Origin: Bacillota bacterium
Lineage (GTDB): Bacteria; Bacillota_I; Bacilli_A; RF39; UBA660
Reading direction: 5' to 3'
NCBI GenBank assembly: GCA_015059485.1
Contig: SVAH01000012.1
Location: 1-36,688, forward strand
Length of the DNA stretch: 36,688 bases
Made by a program: the position numbers and the translations under genes. The notes beneath the pieces were generated by a model that saw only the letters and a program-made list of their open reading frames with translations, was not told where the DNA came from and did not search any database. Shown here piece by piece: positions 7,791 to 16,344 of the stretch; the first letter of the stretch is position 1, and each line of letters starts with the position of its first letter.

Positions 7791-7826
7791 TGTTATTGTA
7801 ACTCACTAAGAAAGACATGTGAGAAA

Positions 7827-8280
7827 ATGAATGAATTAAAAAAAATACTGAAAAAGTTTTTGGAGATATTAAACATATGGATGAAAATGAGGATGAATAT
7901 TGGTTAGCACGTGAATTAATGCCAATTTTGCAATATAATCTGTGGCAAAACTTTCATGGAATAATTAAATAAGCTATGGATATTTGTAATGAAAGTAATT
8001 ATGGCATTTCAGACCATTTTATTGGTGTCAATAAAATGGTTAGTATTGGCTCAAATTCGAAAAGAAAAATAGAAGATTACAAATTATCAAGATATGCTTG
8101 TTATCTAATAGTGCTTAACTGTGATCCCAGAAAAAAAGTAATAGTCCTAGCTAGAACATATTTTGCAATTCAAACAGAATAAAAATTAAAGAATTAGGTG
8201 GAACTATGCCGGAAAATTTGCCAACTCCGAATAAAAGTTTAAAAGAATTAGAAAAAGAGAAGAAAAAACTAGGAAACTAG
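7827..8280 (+). pseudogene. dinD: Decayed dinD-like gene (DNA-damage-inducible protein D)
   Basis: This otherwise empty stretch translates, across frames, as pieces of DinD. The order is an N-terminal ELKK then a frame change in an A8 run (7838-7845); EYWLARELMPILQY; an in-frame TAA at about 7972; then ISDHFIGVNKMVSIGS, SRYACYLIVLNCDPRK and ARTYFAIQT; then a stop. The C-terminal ELGGTMPENLPTP and a Lys/Glu-rich tail follow in another frame. About 100 residues between the last two blocks are missing, so the gene has a frameshift, a nonsense codon and an internal deletion. DinD-family proteins have a BRO-like N-terminal domain. The only intact ORF (7976-8182, 68 codons) is a fragment and is not expected to work. 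Confidence 0.85.
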
Positions 8281-8284
8281 TTAA

Positions 8285-8299
8285 TTTTTTTGTTATAAT
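8285..8299 (+). promoter_or_regulatory. Extended -10 promoter at the head of the polysaccharide locus
   Basis: A run of seven T residues leads directly into TGT-TATAAT (TATAAT at 8294-8299), an extended -10 box. AAAGGAG follows at 8308-8314, ten bases before the ManC start. There is no convincing -35 box. Confidence 0.6.
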
Positions 8300-8323
8300 G
8301 AATTTATAAAGGAGAATTGAAAG

Positions 8324-9643
8324 ATGAATATAATACTACTATCAGGTGGTTCAGGAAAAAGATTATGGCCACTATCAAATGATATAAGATCTAAACAATT
8401 TATAAAAGTATTTAAAAAGGAAGATGGCGAGTATGAATCCATGCTTCAAAGAATGTATAAAGGAATAAAAGAAGTTAATAAAGATTCAAATGTAACAATT
8501 GCAACATCAAGTACTCAAACATCAATTATAAAAAATCAATTAGGCGAAAATATTGATATATCAATTGAACCTTGTAGAAGAGATACATTTCCTGCAATAG
8601 CACTAGCAACTGCTTATCTTCATGATGTAAAAAAAATTAGTACAGATGAATCAGTAGTAGTTTGCCCGGTAGACCCATATGTTGAAAGTGACTATTTTAA
8701 AACACTAGAAAAATTATATGAAGTATCTAATAAAGGAAATTTTAACTTATCGTTAATTGGAATTAAACCAACTTATCCAAGCGAAAAGTATGGTTATATA
8801 ATTCCAGAAGAAAAAGATAAATTAAGCAAAGTAAAAACGTTTAAAGAAAAACCTAATGTAGAAACGGCGAAAGAATATATAAAAGAAGGAGCTTTGTGGA
8901 ATGCAGGTGTTTTTGCATACAAAATAGGGTATGTATTAGATATAGCTCACAAACTTATTGACTTTGAAGATTATTATGATTTATATGATAAGTATGAAAC
9001 ATTAAATAAAATAAGTTTTGATTATGCTGTTGTAGAAAAAGAAGATCAAATTCAAGTACTTCCATTTGATGGATTATGGAAAGATTTAGGAACTTGGAAC
9101 ACACTTACTGAAAGTATGAATGAAAGAATTATGGGCAAAGGTGTATTTGATGAAAAATCTAAAAATTCATATATAATAAATGAACTTAATGTACCTGTTC
9201 TTGGAATGGGACTTGAAGATATAATTGTTGCCGCTTCTCCAGATGGAATATTAGTTTCTAAAAAAGATGAAAGTAGTTATATCAAACCATATGTTGAAAA
9301 TTTTAAAGAACAAGTAAGATACGCTGAAAAATCTTGGGGTACTTATAAAGTAATTAATATAGAAGATGAAAGTCAAACAGTACTTGTTACATTAAATCCT
9401 GGACATTCTATGAAATATCATAGTCATGATAATAGAGATGAAGTATGGACAGTTGTATCAGGTGAGGGAGTATCTATTATAGATGATATGGAACAAATAA
9501 TTAGGCCGGGTGATGTTATAACTATTGATGCAGGTTGCAAGCATACAGTACTTGCTACAACACAATTAAAATTGGTTGAAGTACAAATAGGAAAAGAAAT
9601 AACAGTTGAGGATAAGAATGTCTACAAGCTTACAAGAAAATAG
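8324..9643 (+). CDS. manC: Mannose-1-phosphate guanylyltransferase with C-terminal cupin (ManC/type II)
   Basis: Makes GDP-mannose from mannose 1-phosphate and GTP. The 439-aa protein begins IILLSGGSGKRLWPLS, the nucleotide-binding signature of the family, followed by the NTP-transferase fold (to about residue 265) with CPVDPYV, FKEKP and WNAGVF motifs. The C-terminal ~115 residues form a cupin like that of type II phosphomannose isomerases (SWGTYKVI, then HSHDNRDEVWTVVSG and the GDV/H pair), so it may also isomerise mannose 6-phosphate. It is the first gene of the locus, with a good ribosome binding site, and overlaps the manA reading frame by 26 bases. A phosphomannomutase, needed between the two enzymes, is not in the window. 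Heptose guanylyltransferases share this fold but lack this cupin arrangement. Confidence 0.92.
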   Translation: MNIILLSGGSGKRLWPLSNDIRSKQFIKVFKKEDGEYESMLQRMYKGIKEVNKDSNVTIATSSTQTSIIKNQLGENIDISIEPCRRDTFPAIALATAYLHDVKKISTDESVVVCPVDPYVESDYFKTLEKLYEVSNKGNFNLSLIGIKPTYPSEKYGYIIPEEKDKLSKVKTFKEKPNVETAKEYIKEGALWNAGVFAYKIGYVLDIAHKLIDFEDYYDLYDKYETLNKISFDYAVVEKEDQIQVLPFDGLWKDLGTWNTLTESMNERIMGKGVFDEKSKNSYIINELNVPVLGMGLEDIIVAASPDGILVSKKDESSYIKPYVENFKEQVRYAEKSWGTYKVINIEDESQTVLVTLNPGHSMKYHSHDNRDEVWTVVSGEGVSIIDDMEQIIRPGDVITIDAGCKHTVLATTQLKLVEVQIGKEITVEDKNVYKLTRK

Positions 9644-10616
9644 TCCATTTCTATTAAAACCTACAGGCAAAGATTATTTATGGGGTGGTAATAGATTAAA
9701 TGAAGATTATAACAAAAAAATAGACTTATCACCACTTGCTGAAACTTGGGAATGTTCTACACATAATGATGGTCCAAGTTATGTAGTATCTGGAAAGTAT
9801 AAAGGCAAGACATTAAAAGAAGTTTTAAAAGAAAATAAGGAATACCTAGGAACACATCCATATAATGATTGTGGAGAAATTCCAATACTTATTAAATTTA
9901 TAGACGCAAAAAAAGATTTATCTGTTCAAGTGCATCCTGATGATGAATATGCAAAAGTTTATGAAAATGGAGAACTTGGAAAAACAGAGATGTGGTATGT
10001 TTTAGATGCTAAAACTGATTCAAAATTAGTTTGTGGTTTTAATTGTAATGTTGATAAAGATATAATAAAAAAAGCAGTAGATGATGGAAAATTAGAAAAA
10101 TATTTACATAAAGTTAAAGTAAAAAAAGATGATGTATTCTATATTGAAGCTGGCACAGTTCATGCAATTGGAGAGGGAGCTTTAATTGCAGAAATACAAG
10201 AAAATTCTAATTTAACATATAGACTTTATGATTATAATCGTAAAGATAAAAATGGTAATTTAAGACAGTTACATGTTGATAAAGCACTTAATGTTTTAAA
10301 TTTTAATAGACAGGATACCATAAAACAAAAGATGAGACTTCATAAATATAAAAAGGGTTATTCATCAGAACTATTATATAGATGTAAATATTTTGAAGTA
10401 CATAAGGAAAAAATAAATACTTATGATGATATTAAATATTATTTTAAGACAGATATTAATTCGTTTCATGTCCTACTATGTCTAGAAGGTAATGGAAAAA
10501 TAGAATACGATAAAGAATTATTAAATATATCTAAAGGAGATTGTGTATTTGTGCCAGCTAATTCTAAAAAGCTAGAAATAACAGGTAAAATAGATTTGTT
10601 GAATGTTAATTGTTAA
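9618..10616 (+). CDS. manA: Mannose-6-phosphate isomerase, class I (ManA)
   Basis: Zinc enzyme of the cupin superfamily interconverting fructose 6-phosphate and mannose 6-phosphate, feeding GDP-mannose synthesis. The start is ATG 9618, inside the end of manC, with GAGG upstream; a TTG at 9606 is possible but poorer. With 332 aa it matches the Bacillus ManA/Pmi length. It shows the family start KPTGKDYLWGG, the metal-binding VQVHPDDEYA motif (His and following Asp), the Glu in LGKTEMWYV, and the second metal His in IEAGTVHAIGEGALIAEIQ followed by the catalytic YDYNR. A small C-terminal cupin ends the protein. It is translationally coupled to manC and followed by a strong terminator. Confidence 0.93.
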   Translation: MSTSLQENSPFLLKPTGKDYLWGGNRLNEDYNKKIDLSPLAETWECSTHNDGPSYVVSGKYKGKTLKEVLKENKEYLGTHPYNDCGEIPILIKFIDAKKDLSVQVHPDDEYAKVYENGELGKTEMWYVLDAKTDSKLVCGFNCNVDKDIIKKAVDDGKLEKYLHKVKVKKDDVFYIEAGTVHAIGEGALIAEIQENSNLTYRLYDYNRKDKNGNLRQLHVDKALNVLNFNRQDTIKQKMRLHKYKKGYSSELLYRCKYFEVHKEKINTYDDIKYYFKTDINSFHVLLCLEGNGKIEYDKELLNISKGDCVFVPANSKKLEITGKIDLLNVNC

Positions 10617-10643
10617 AAATCCTCGTAATTTGACGAGGATTTT
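10616..10643 (+). terminator. Intrinsic terminator after manA
   Basis: AAAATCCTCGT (10616-10626) pairs with ACGAGGATTTT (10633-10643), loop AATTTG. It separates the GDP-mannose genes from the glycosyltransferase genes. No strong promoter is obvious after it (TATACT at 10677 with a weak -35). Confidence 0.85.
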
Positions 10644-10699
10644 ACTATTTGAGATGACTTTTTTTGAATATTAGTGTATACTGTTTATAGGTGATAATC

Positions 10700-11758
10700 A
10701 TGGATAAGATATCAGTAATAATTCCAACATATAATAGAGCTCATTTGATTTTGAAATCAATTAATAGTGTATTAAATCAGACATATAAAAATTTAGAAGT
10801 AATAGTCGTTGATGATGGTTCAACTGATAATACAGAAGAAGTTGTAAAATCATTAAACGATGAAAGAGTTAAATATATAAAGTATAAGAAAAATCAAGGG
10901 GCTTGTCATGCACGAAATGTTGGAATAAATGCAGCAACTGGTAAATATATTGCTTTTCAAGATTCAGATGATGTATTCCATGAAGATAAATTGAAAAAAC
11001 AGTTAGAAAACTTGAAAAATAATAAATCAGATTTAGATTTTTGCAAGATAAAAATTATCGTTAAAGATGGCGAAACAATTCTTCCGACAGTGGAAAGAGA
11101 GAAAAATATTGAAAATGGAAAGATAATTGACGAACTTTGTAATGGAAATTTTATAAGTACTCAGGCGATTTTAGCTAAAAAAAACATATTTATTGATATT
11201 AAATTTGATGAATCATTGCCTAGATTTCAAGATTATGATTTAGTACTAAGGATAGCTAAAAAATATAAAATTTCATATACAAAAAAGGAATTGGTAGATT
11301 TATATAGGCAGGATGATAGTATCAGTAATTCTAATGATAAATTAAAAAAAACATGTGTGCTGATGATAAAAAAAGAATATGATTTATCAGCTGATAATCA
11401 GAATAGGTTATATAGTACTCTATTATATTTTGGAGCGAGTGATGAAATAGAAAAAATGAAAAAACAATATGTTGATTGTGAGTTAACTATTAATAAATAT
11501 TCAATTTTACTTAAAGATTATGATGTTCTAGAAAAAGCTCACAAAAAATTAATTTCTGATCATAATGATACCTTAAAAGTATTTGATGATTTAAAAATGA
11601 ATTATGATGCACTAGCAGAAAAATATAATAATATTTTAGAAAGAAATCAAGAAATTCAAAGTGAATTAGAAAAAGTTTACATGGAATATCAATTAATAGT
11701 TAATAGTAAAAGATGGAAATTTATTAATAAATTTTCAAATATAATGAGAAAAAGATAA
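10700..11758 (+). CDS. GT2-family glycosyltransferase with C-terminal coiled coil
   Basis: Inverting GT-A glycosyltransferase. The start ATG 10700 follows AGGTGA; the in-frame GTG at 10691 overlaps that site and is less likely (352 aa with ATG). The N-terminal domain has ISVIIPTYNRA, the VVDDGSTDNTE nucleotide-binding motif, RNVGINAATGKYIAFQDSDD (the DXD-type metal site) and FQDYDLVLRIA, where the acidic residues would act as catalytic base. Residues about 255-330 form a coiled coil. The last residues, NSKRWKFINK plus a basic tail, resemble the end of the 729-aa protein of this locus and may attach the enzyme to the membrane or a partner. Sugar donor and acceptor unknown. Confidence 0.88.
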   Translation: MDKISVIIPTYNRAHLILKSINSVLNQTYKNLEVIVVDDGSTDNTEEVVKSLNDERVKYIKYKKNQGACHARNVGINAATGKYIAFQDSDDVFHEDKLKKQLENLKNNKSDLDFCKIKIIVKDGETILPTVEREKNIENGKIIDELCNGNFISTQAILAKKNIFIDIKFDESLPRFQDYDLVLRIAKKYKISYTKKELVDLYRQDDSISNSNDKLKKTCVLMIKKEYDLSADNQNRLYSTLLYFGASDEIEKMKKQYVDCELTINKYSILLKDYDVLEKAHKKLISDHNDTLKVFDDLKMNYDALAEKYNNILERNQEIQSELEKVYMEYQLIVNSKRWKFINKFSNIMRKR

Positions 11759-11771
11759 TGGAGATGAAAAA

Positions 11772-12509
11772 ATGGCACAAAGTAGTTTAGCTATAAAAGT
11801 TGAAAATGTTACGAAAAAATTTAAATTATTTTATGATAAACCAAGTACTTTAAAGGAAAGATTAGTCTTTTGGAATAAAAAAAAGGCTGATGAACATGTT
11901 GTACTTGACGATATATCAATGGAGATACAAAAAGGAGAGACAGTTGCATTAATAGGAGTGAATGGTAGTGGTAAATCTACGCTATTAAAAATGATGACAA
12001 AAATAATTTATCCTAATAAAGGGAAGATAACTACTTATGGTAAGCTGACATCATTGCTTGAATTAGGGGCTGGATTTCATCCTGACTTTACTGGAAGAGA
12101 AAATATATATTTTAATGCGTCAATTTTTGGCTTAACTAAAAGTGAGATAGATGCAAGACTTAATAGAATAATAGAATTTTCTGAATTAGGTGAATTTATA
12201 GATAGTCCTGTTCGTACATATTCTTCTGGTATGTATATGAGACTTGCTTTTTCAGTAGCTATAAATGTTGATGCTGATATATTACTTATAGATGAAATAC
12301 TTGCAGTAGGAGATCAACATTTCCAAGAAAAGTGTTATGCAAAACTACAAGAGTTAAAGAAATCTGGAAAAACAATAGTTATTGTTTCACATAGTTTAAA
12401 TTCTGTTAAAAAGTTGTGCGATAGAGCTGTTTGGATTCATGAAGGACGAGTAAGAAGAGATGGAAATTCAACAGATGTAATTGAAGAATACATGAAGGTG
12501 TGTGGATAA
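11772..12509 (+). CDS. Polysaccharide ABC exporter, ATP-binding subunit (Wzt/TagH/KpsT type)
   Basis: ATPase of a polymer exporter (245 aa). The Walker A motif GVNGSGKST spans residues 62-70, the signature is YSSGMYMRLAF, the Walker B ILLIDEILAVGD and the switch His is in IVSHS. The N-terminal extension KKFKLFYDKPSTLKER and the segment LLELGAGFHPDFTGREN are diagnostic of the O-antigen, teichoic acid and capsule subfamily. It lacks the C-terminal carbohydrate-binding domain seen in some Wzt proteins, so a chain-end signal is not expected to be read by it. The permease gene follows with its start overlapping this stop, so the two subunits are translated together. It should move a lipid-linked glycan across the membrane. 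Confidence 0.93.
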   Translation: MAQSSLAIKVENVTKKFKLFYDKPSTLKERLVFWNKKKADEHVVLDDISMEIQKGETVALIGVNGSGKSTLLKMMTKIIYPNKGKITTYGKLTSLLELGAGFHPDFTGRENIYFNASIFGLTKSEIDARLNRIIEFSELGEFIDSPVRTYSSGMYMRLAFSVAINVDADILLIDEILAVGDQHFQEKCYAKLQELKKSGKTIVIVSHSLNSVKKLCDRAVWIHEGRVRRDGNSTDVIEEYMKVCG

Positions 12510-12510
12510 A

Positions 12511-13278
12511 ATGTTTAAAGAATTGTACCAATATAGAGAATTGTTAAAAACAAATGTTAAAAAAGAAATAAGAGGAAAATATAAAGGATCTTTTTTAGGC
12601 GTATTATGGTCATTTATAAATCCTTTATTAATGACTTTAATATATGCAATAGTATTTCCATTTGTTTTAAAGAATACTCAAGAACATTATGTAACATTTC
12701 TAATTATAGGAATTTTACCTTGGAACTGGTTCACACTTAATATTATACAAGGAACAACTACTTTTTTAAGCAATGCAGGGATTATTAAAAAAGTTTATTT
12801 TCCTCGAGAAATATTGCCAATATCTGTTGTAACCAGTGGGTTAATAAACTTTTTGATTTCATGCATAATAATTGCTTTATTCTTAATATTTAGTGGAATA
12901 GGTTTTAGTGGATATATTGTATATTTACCATTAATAATATTAGCTCAATATATACTAATGCTTGCAATAATTTTTCTTACAAGCTCAATTAATGTTTACA
13001 TAAGAGATGCGGAATATATTATAAATTTTATAATTCAAATGTTATTCTATGCTACTCCAATATTGTATTCAACTGATTTATTTCCTGAAAAAATTGCTGG
13101 CTTATTAAAAATTAATCCAATGGTAACAATAATTGAATGTTATAGAGACGTTTTATTTTACCATAATCAGCCTCATCTAAAATCATTATTAATTGTTATA
13201 TTAACATCATTAATTCTGTTGCTTATAAACTATAGAATATTTAGAAGATTAGAAAAGGGATTTGCAGAAGAAGTATAG
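12511..13278 (+). CDS. Polysaccharide ABC exporter, permease subunit (Wzm/TagG type)
   Basis: ABC-2 type permease of 255 aa with about six membrane segments. It begins with a cytoplasmic amphipathic segment (MFKELYQYRELLKTNVKKEIRGKYKGS), then LGVLWSFINPLL, the family signature. Other typical motifs are ILPWNWF and a central VYFPREILPIS loop that contacts the ATPase. A GTG at 12502 is possible, but ATG 12511 has better spacing to AAGGTG (12495-12500). It works with the preceding ATP-binding subunit. The last bases overlap the reading frame of the following glycosyltransferase, whose AGGAGG site straddles this stop. Confidence 0.92.
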   Translation: MFKELYQYRELLKTNVKKEIRGKYKGSFLGVLWSFINPLLMTLIYAIVFPFVLKNTQEHYVTFLIIGILPWNWFTLNIIQGTTTFLSNAGIIKKVYFPREILPISVVTSGLINFLISCIIIALFLIFSGIGFSGYIVYLPLIILAQYILMLAIIFLTSSINVYIRDAEYIINFIIQMLFYATPILYSTDLFPEKIAGLLKINPMVTIIECYRDVLFYHNQPHLKSLLIVILTSLILLLINYRIFRRLEKGFAEEV

Positions 13279-13288
13279 GAGGTTTTTT

Positions 13289-15478
13289 ATGAATAAATGT
13301 GATATTATAATACCTATTTATAATGCATTTGATTGTTTAGAAAAGTGTCTTGATTCAATAATTGAGAATACTAATTTAGAAGAAAATAGTATTATTTGTA
13401 TTAACGACAAAAGTACAGATGATAGGGTATTGCCTTTATTAAAAAAATATGAAAAGAAGTATAAGTTTATAAAACTTTTGGAAAATGAAGAAAATAAAGG
13501 GTTTGTGGGTACTGTAAATAGAGGAATGCAATATTCAAAAAATGATGTATTATTATTAAATTCAGATACCGAAGTAGAGGCTGGTTGGTTAGATAATATA
13601 AAAAAATATGCATATAGTCAGCCTAAAATTGCATCTGTTACTCCATTATCTAATAATGCAACGCTAGTTTCTGTTCCAGTTGGTTTACAACGTAATGAAT
13701 TACCAAAAAACATGAGTTTTAAAGAATATGCAAAAATAGTGAATGAGACAGCATATGATGAAACATTTGAATTACCAACAGCTCATGGTTTTTGTATGTA
13801 TATTAGAAGAGAAGCTTTGGATATAGTTGGATATTTTGACGAAAAAACATTTGGAAAAGGTTATGGAGAAGAAAATGATTTTTCGTTTAGAGCATTGGAT
13901 TATGGATTTAAAAATATTTTATGTCCTAATACAATTGTTTATCATAAGGAGTCTCAATCATTTTCAGAAAAAAGGGCTAAATTAGTTGAAGAACATGGTA
14001 AAATATTACAAGAAAGATATCCCGTTTATAACACGCGAGTTGGATTATGGTGTCAAAATTTTCCAATTAAAAAAATATGTGAAAATATAGATTATCAAAT
14101 AAAACTTCATAATAAGAAGAATGTTTTAATGTTAATACATGATTGGGATATTAATCATCTTGGTGGAACTACAATGCATGTTTACGACATTGTAAAAGCA
14201 AATAGAAAAAAAATGAATATTCATATCTTAGCTCCTAGTAATGGAATTTATAAATTGTATTCTTATTTTGAAGATAGTGAAAAAGTTATTAATCTTAAGG
14301 CAATAGATAATTCTGGAATATTATCGTATTATAATAATTCCTATAAAAAAATGTTAGAAGATGTTATTGAGGGATTTAGAATTAATACAATTCATATCCA
14401 TCATATGATTAGTCATTATTTTGATATAATTGATGTTGCAAAAATGCACAATATTAAATCTATAATAACATTGCATGATTTATATGCATTATGTCCGACA
14501 ATAAATATGTTATATAAAATGGAAGAATACTGTATACCACTAAAAGATAAAAAATGCGATGAATGCATACATATGAAAACTTCATTAAGAAATAACATAG
14601 TTCCTTCTTGGCAAGAAGAATGGAATAAATTTTTACAAAAATTTGATAGAGTAATAGTTCCGTCTGAAAATACGAAGAAGATCATCAATGGTTATTATAA
14701 AAATGTAGACATTGAAGTAATTGAACATGGAATTGAATATGAAGAAAACAATTATAATAATTCAATTGAAGAAAAAGATGCAATTGATGTAGCAATTGTT
14801 GGAGTTGTTTCAATACATAAAGGTGGAAATATCTTAAAAGAATTAGTTAAAGTTAATAATGATAAAATTAGAATTCATCTTTTTGGAGCGACTGAGATAA
14901 AAGAACTAGAGAAAAGTAGAAATAATTATATTTATCATGGAAGATATGAACGTAAAAATCTACCTAAATTATTAAAAGAAAACAACATTAACTTAATATG
15001 CTTATTATCAATTTGGCCTGAAACATATTCATATACTTTAACTGAAAGTATCGCTTCGAATATTCCTGTTTTATCATTTAATATAGGTGCAATTGCGGAT
15101 AGAATTAGTAAAAATGATTTAGGTTGGACTATTCCAATTACGAAAAATGTAAAAGAATTAGAAAAAAAGATAGAAGATATTTTTGATAATAAAGATGATT
15201 TTAAAAAAGTTTTAAAGAATATTAATGATTATCATGTTAAAACGATTGAAGAGATGGGTAAAGACTATTATGAAATTTACAATAAAGATGAATTAATCGA
15301 ACTTAATGGTACAAACTCTGAAGCTATGAAAAGGATAATAGAAAAATCTTGTTATACAACTGAAACCGTTAGTAGTAGTGAAGCTGCGTGGATAATGAAC
15401 TCATTAAGATGGAAGATTGTATCAAAAATAAAAGTTCCAGAATTTATGAAAAAGATTATTAGAAAGGTAGTAAGATGA
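13289..15478 (+). CDS. Two-domain glycosyltransferase (GT2-GT4 fusion)
   Basis: A 729-aa protein with two catalytic modules. Residues about 1-270 form a GT2 domain (CDIIIPIYNAF, NDKSTDD, LLLNSDTEVEAGW with the DXD site, GYGEENDFSFRA with the catalytic acid). Residues about 285-650 form a GT4, GT-B domain starting VLMLIHDW with GGTTMHV. It has a cysteine-containing region (CxPLKDKKCDECIHMK), the IHLFGA strand and the donor-binding PETYSYTLTESIASNIPVLSFNIGA motif. The C-terminus ends NSLRWKIVSK plus a basic tail, as in the 352-aa glycosyltransferase. ATG 13289 with a perfect AGGAGG (13277-13282) is the start. It probably adds two different sugars in sequence to one chain; the specificities are unknown. 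Confidence 0.88.
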   Translation: MNKCDIIIPIYNAFDCLEKCLDSIIENTNLEENSIICINDKSTDDRVLPLLKKYEKKYKFIKLLENEENKGFVGTVNRGMQYSKNDVLLLNSDTEVEAGWLDNIKKYAYSQPKIASVTPLSNNATLVSVPVGLQRNELPKNMSFKEYAKIVNETAYDETFELPTAHGFCMYIRREALDIVGYFDEKTFGKGYGEENDFSFRALDYGFKNILCPNTIVYHKESQSFSEKRAKLVEEHGKILQERYPVYNTRVGLWCQNFPIKKICENIDYQIKLHNKKNVLMLIHDWDINHLGGTTMHVYDIVKANRKKMNIHILAPSNGIYKLYSYFEDSEKVINLKAIDNSGILSYYNNSYKKMLEDVIEGFRINTIHIHHMISHYFDIIDVAKMHNIKSIITLHDLYALCPTINMLYKMEEYCIPLKDKKCDECIHMKTSLRNNIVPSWQEEWNKFLQKFDRVIVPSENTKKIINGYYKNVDIEVIEHGIEYEENNYNNSIEEKDAIDVAIVGVVSIHKGGNILKELVKVNNDKIRIHLFGATEIKELEKSRNNYIYHGRYERKNLPKLLKENNINLICLLSIWPETYSYTLTESIASNIPVLSFNIGAIADRISKNDLGWTIPITKNVKELEKKIEDIFDNKDDFKKVLKNINDYHVKTIEEMGKDYYEIYNKDELIELNGTNSEAMKRIIEKSCYTTETVSSSEAAWIMNSLRWKIVSKIKVPEFMKKIIRKVVR

Positions 15479-16344
15479 AAAATAAAATATGTGGGGTAGT
15501 GGTTTTTTATAATCCAGCTACTGAAGCACTAAATAATATAAATTCTTATCTAAAAAATATTGATAAATTATATATTGTTGATAATACACCAGATAAAAAA
15601 TTAGAAATTGATAATAAAAAAATTGAATATATCCCTTTAATGGATAATAAGGGAATAGCATATGCTTTAAATGTTGGTGCAAAAAGAGCTTTAGATGAAG
15701 GTTATGAATGGATTTTAACTATGGATCAAGATAGCACTTTTAAAGATAATGCTTTACTAAAAATGATTAAATTTTTAGTAAAGCTAAAAAATGATAAATC
15801 TTTTTCAAAACAACAAGATTTATCTTATTCTAAAATCGGCGTACTAAGTCCACTACATTTGATTCCACAAATAGAAGGTCAAAAATATGAAGATGTAACT
15901 AAACCTTTATTAGTTATGACATCTGGAAATCTAGTGAATTTAAAAGCATATAAAAAAATAGGTGGATTTAAAGATTGGTTTTTTATAGATTGTGTTGATT
16001 TCGATTTTTGCTTAAATATGAGAAACCATGGATATGAGGTGGTACAATTAAATACTGCAAAACTAAATCATTCTTTAGGTGAGACTCAAAAGAAAAAAAT
16101 ATTCAATAAGACATGTTTTGTTGGGAATCATAGTGCTACTAGAATGTATTATATGGCTAGAAATAGACTATATTTATATGATTTATATCATGATACATTT
16201 CCAGAATATTGTGAACTAGAAGTTAGTAGAACTAAAAAGGAACTGTACAAAATATGGTTGTTTGAAAAAAATAAAATAACAAAAACATTTGCAATAATTA
16301 AAGGTATTAAAGATTATAAGAAAGGGATAAAAGGAAAAAAATGA
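15475..16344 (+). CDS. GT2-family glycosyltransferase, rhamnosyltransferase-like
   Basis: A 289-aa GT-A enzyme of the kind annotated as RfbF/RgpF-like rhamnosyltransferase. It has CGVVVFYNP at the start, YIVDNTPD, the LMDNKGIAYALNVGAKRA motif, and WILTMDQDST, where DQD is the metal site. FKDWFFIDCVDFDFCLNMRNHGYE includes the catalytic acidic residues. No membrane segments. Its ATG overlaps the previous stop (ATGA), which means coupled translation. The DQDST type points to deoxyhexose transfer in many relatives, but no dTDP-rhamnose genes are present here, so the donor is not settled. Confidence 0.87.
   Translation: MKNKICGVVVFYNPATEALNNINSYLKNIDKLYIVDNTPDKKLEIDNKKIEYIPLMDNKGIAYALNVGAKRALDEGYEWILTMDQDSTFKDNALLKMIKFLVKLKNDKSFSKQQDLSYSKIGVLSPLHLIPQIEGQKYEDVTKPLLVMTSGNLVNLKAYKKIGGFKDWFFIDCVDFDFCLNMRNHGYEVVQLNTAKLNHSLGETQKKKIFNKTCFVGNHSATRMYYMARNRLYLYDLYHDTFPEYCELEVSRTKKELYKIWLFEKNKITKTFAIIKGIKDYKKGIKGKK

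Noticed and set aside
7976-8182. 68-codon ORF as an independent small gene
   Set aside because: Its translation is an internal piece of DinD; DinD sequence continues on both sides in other frames.
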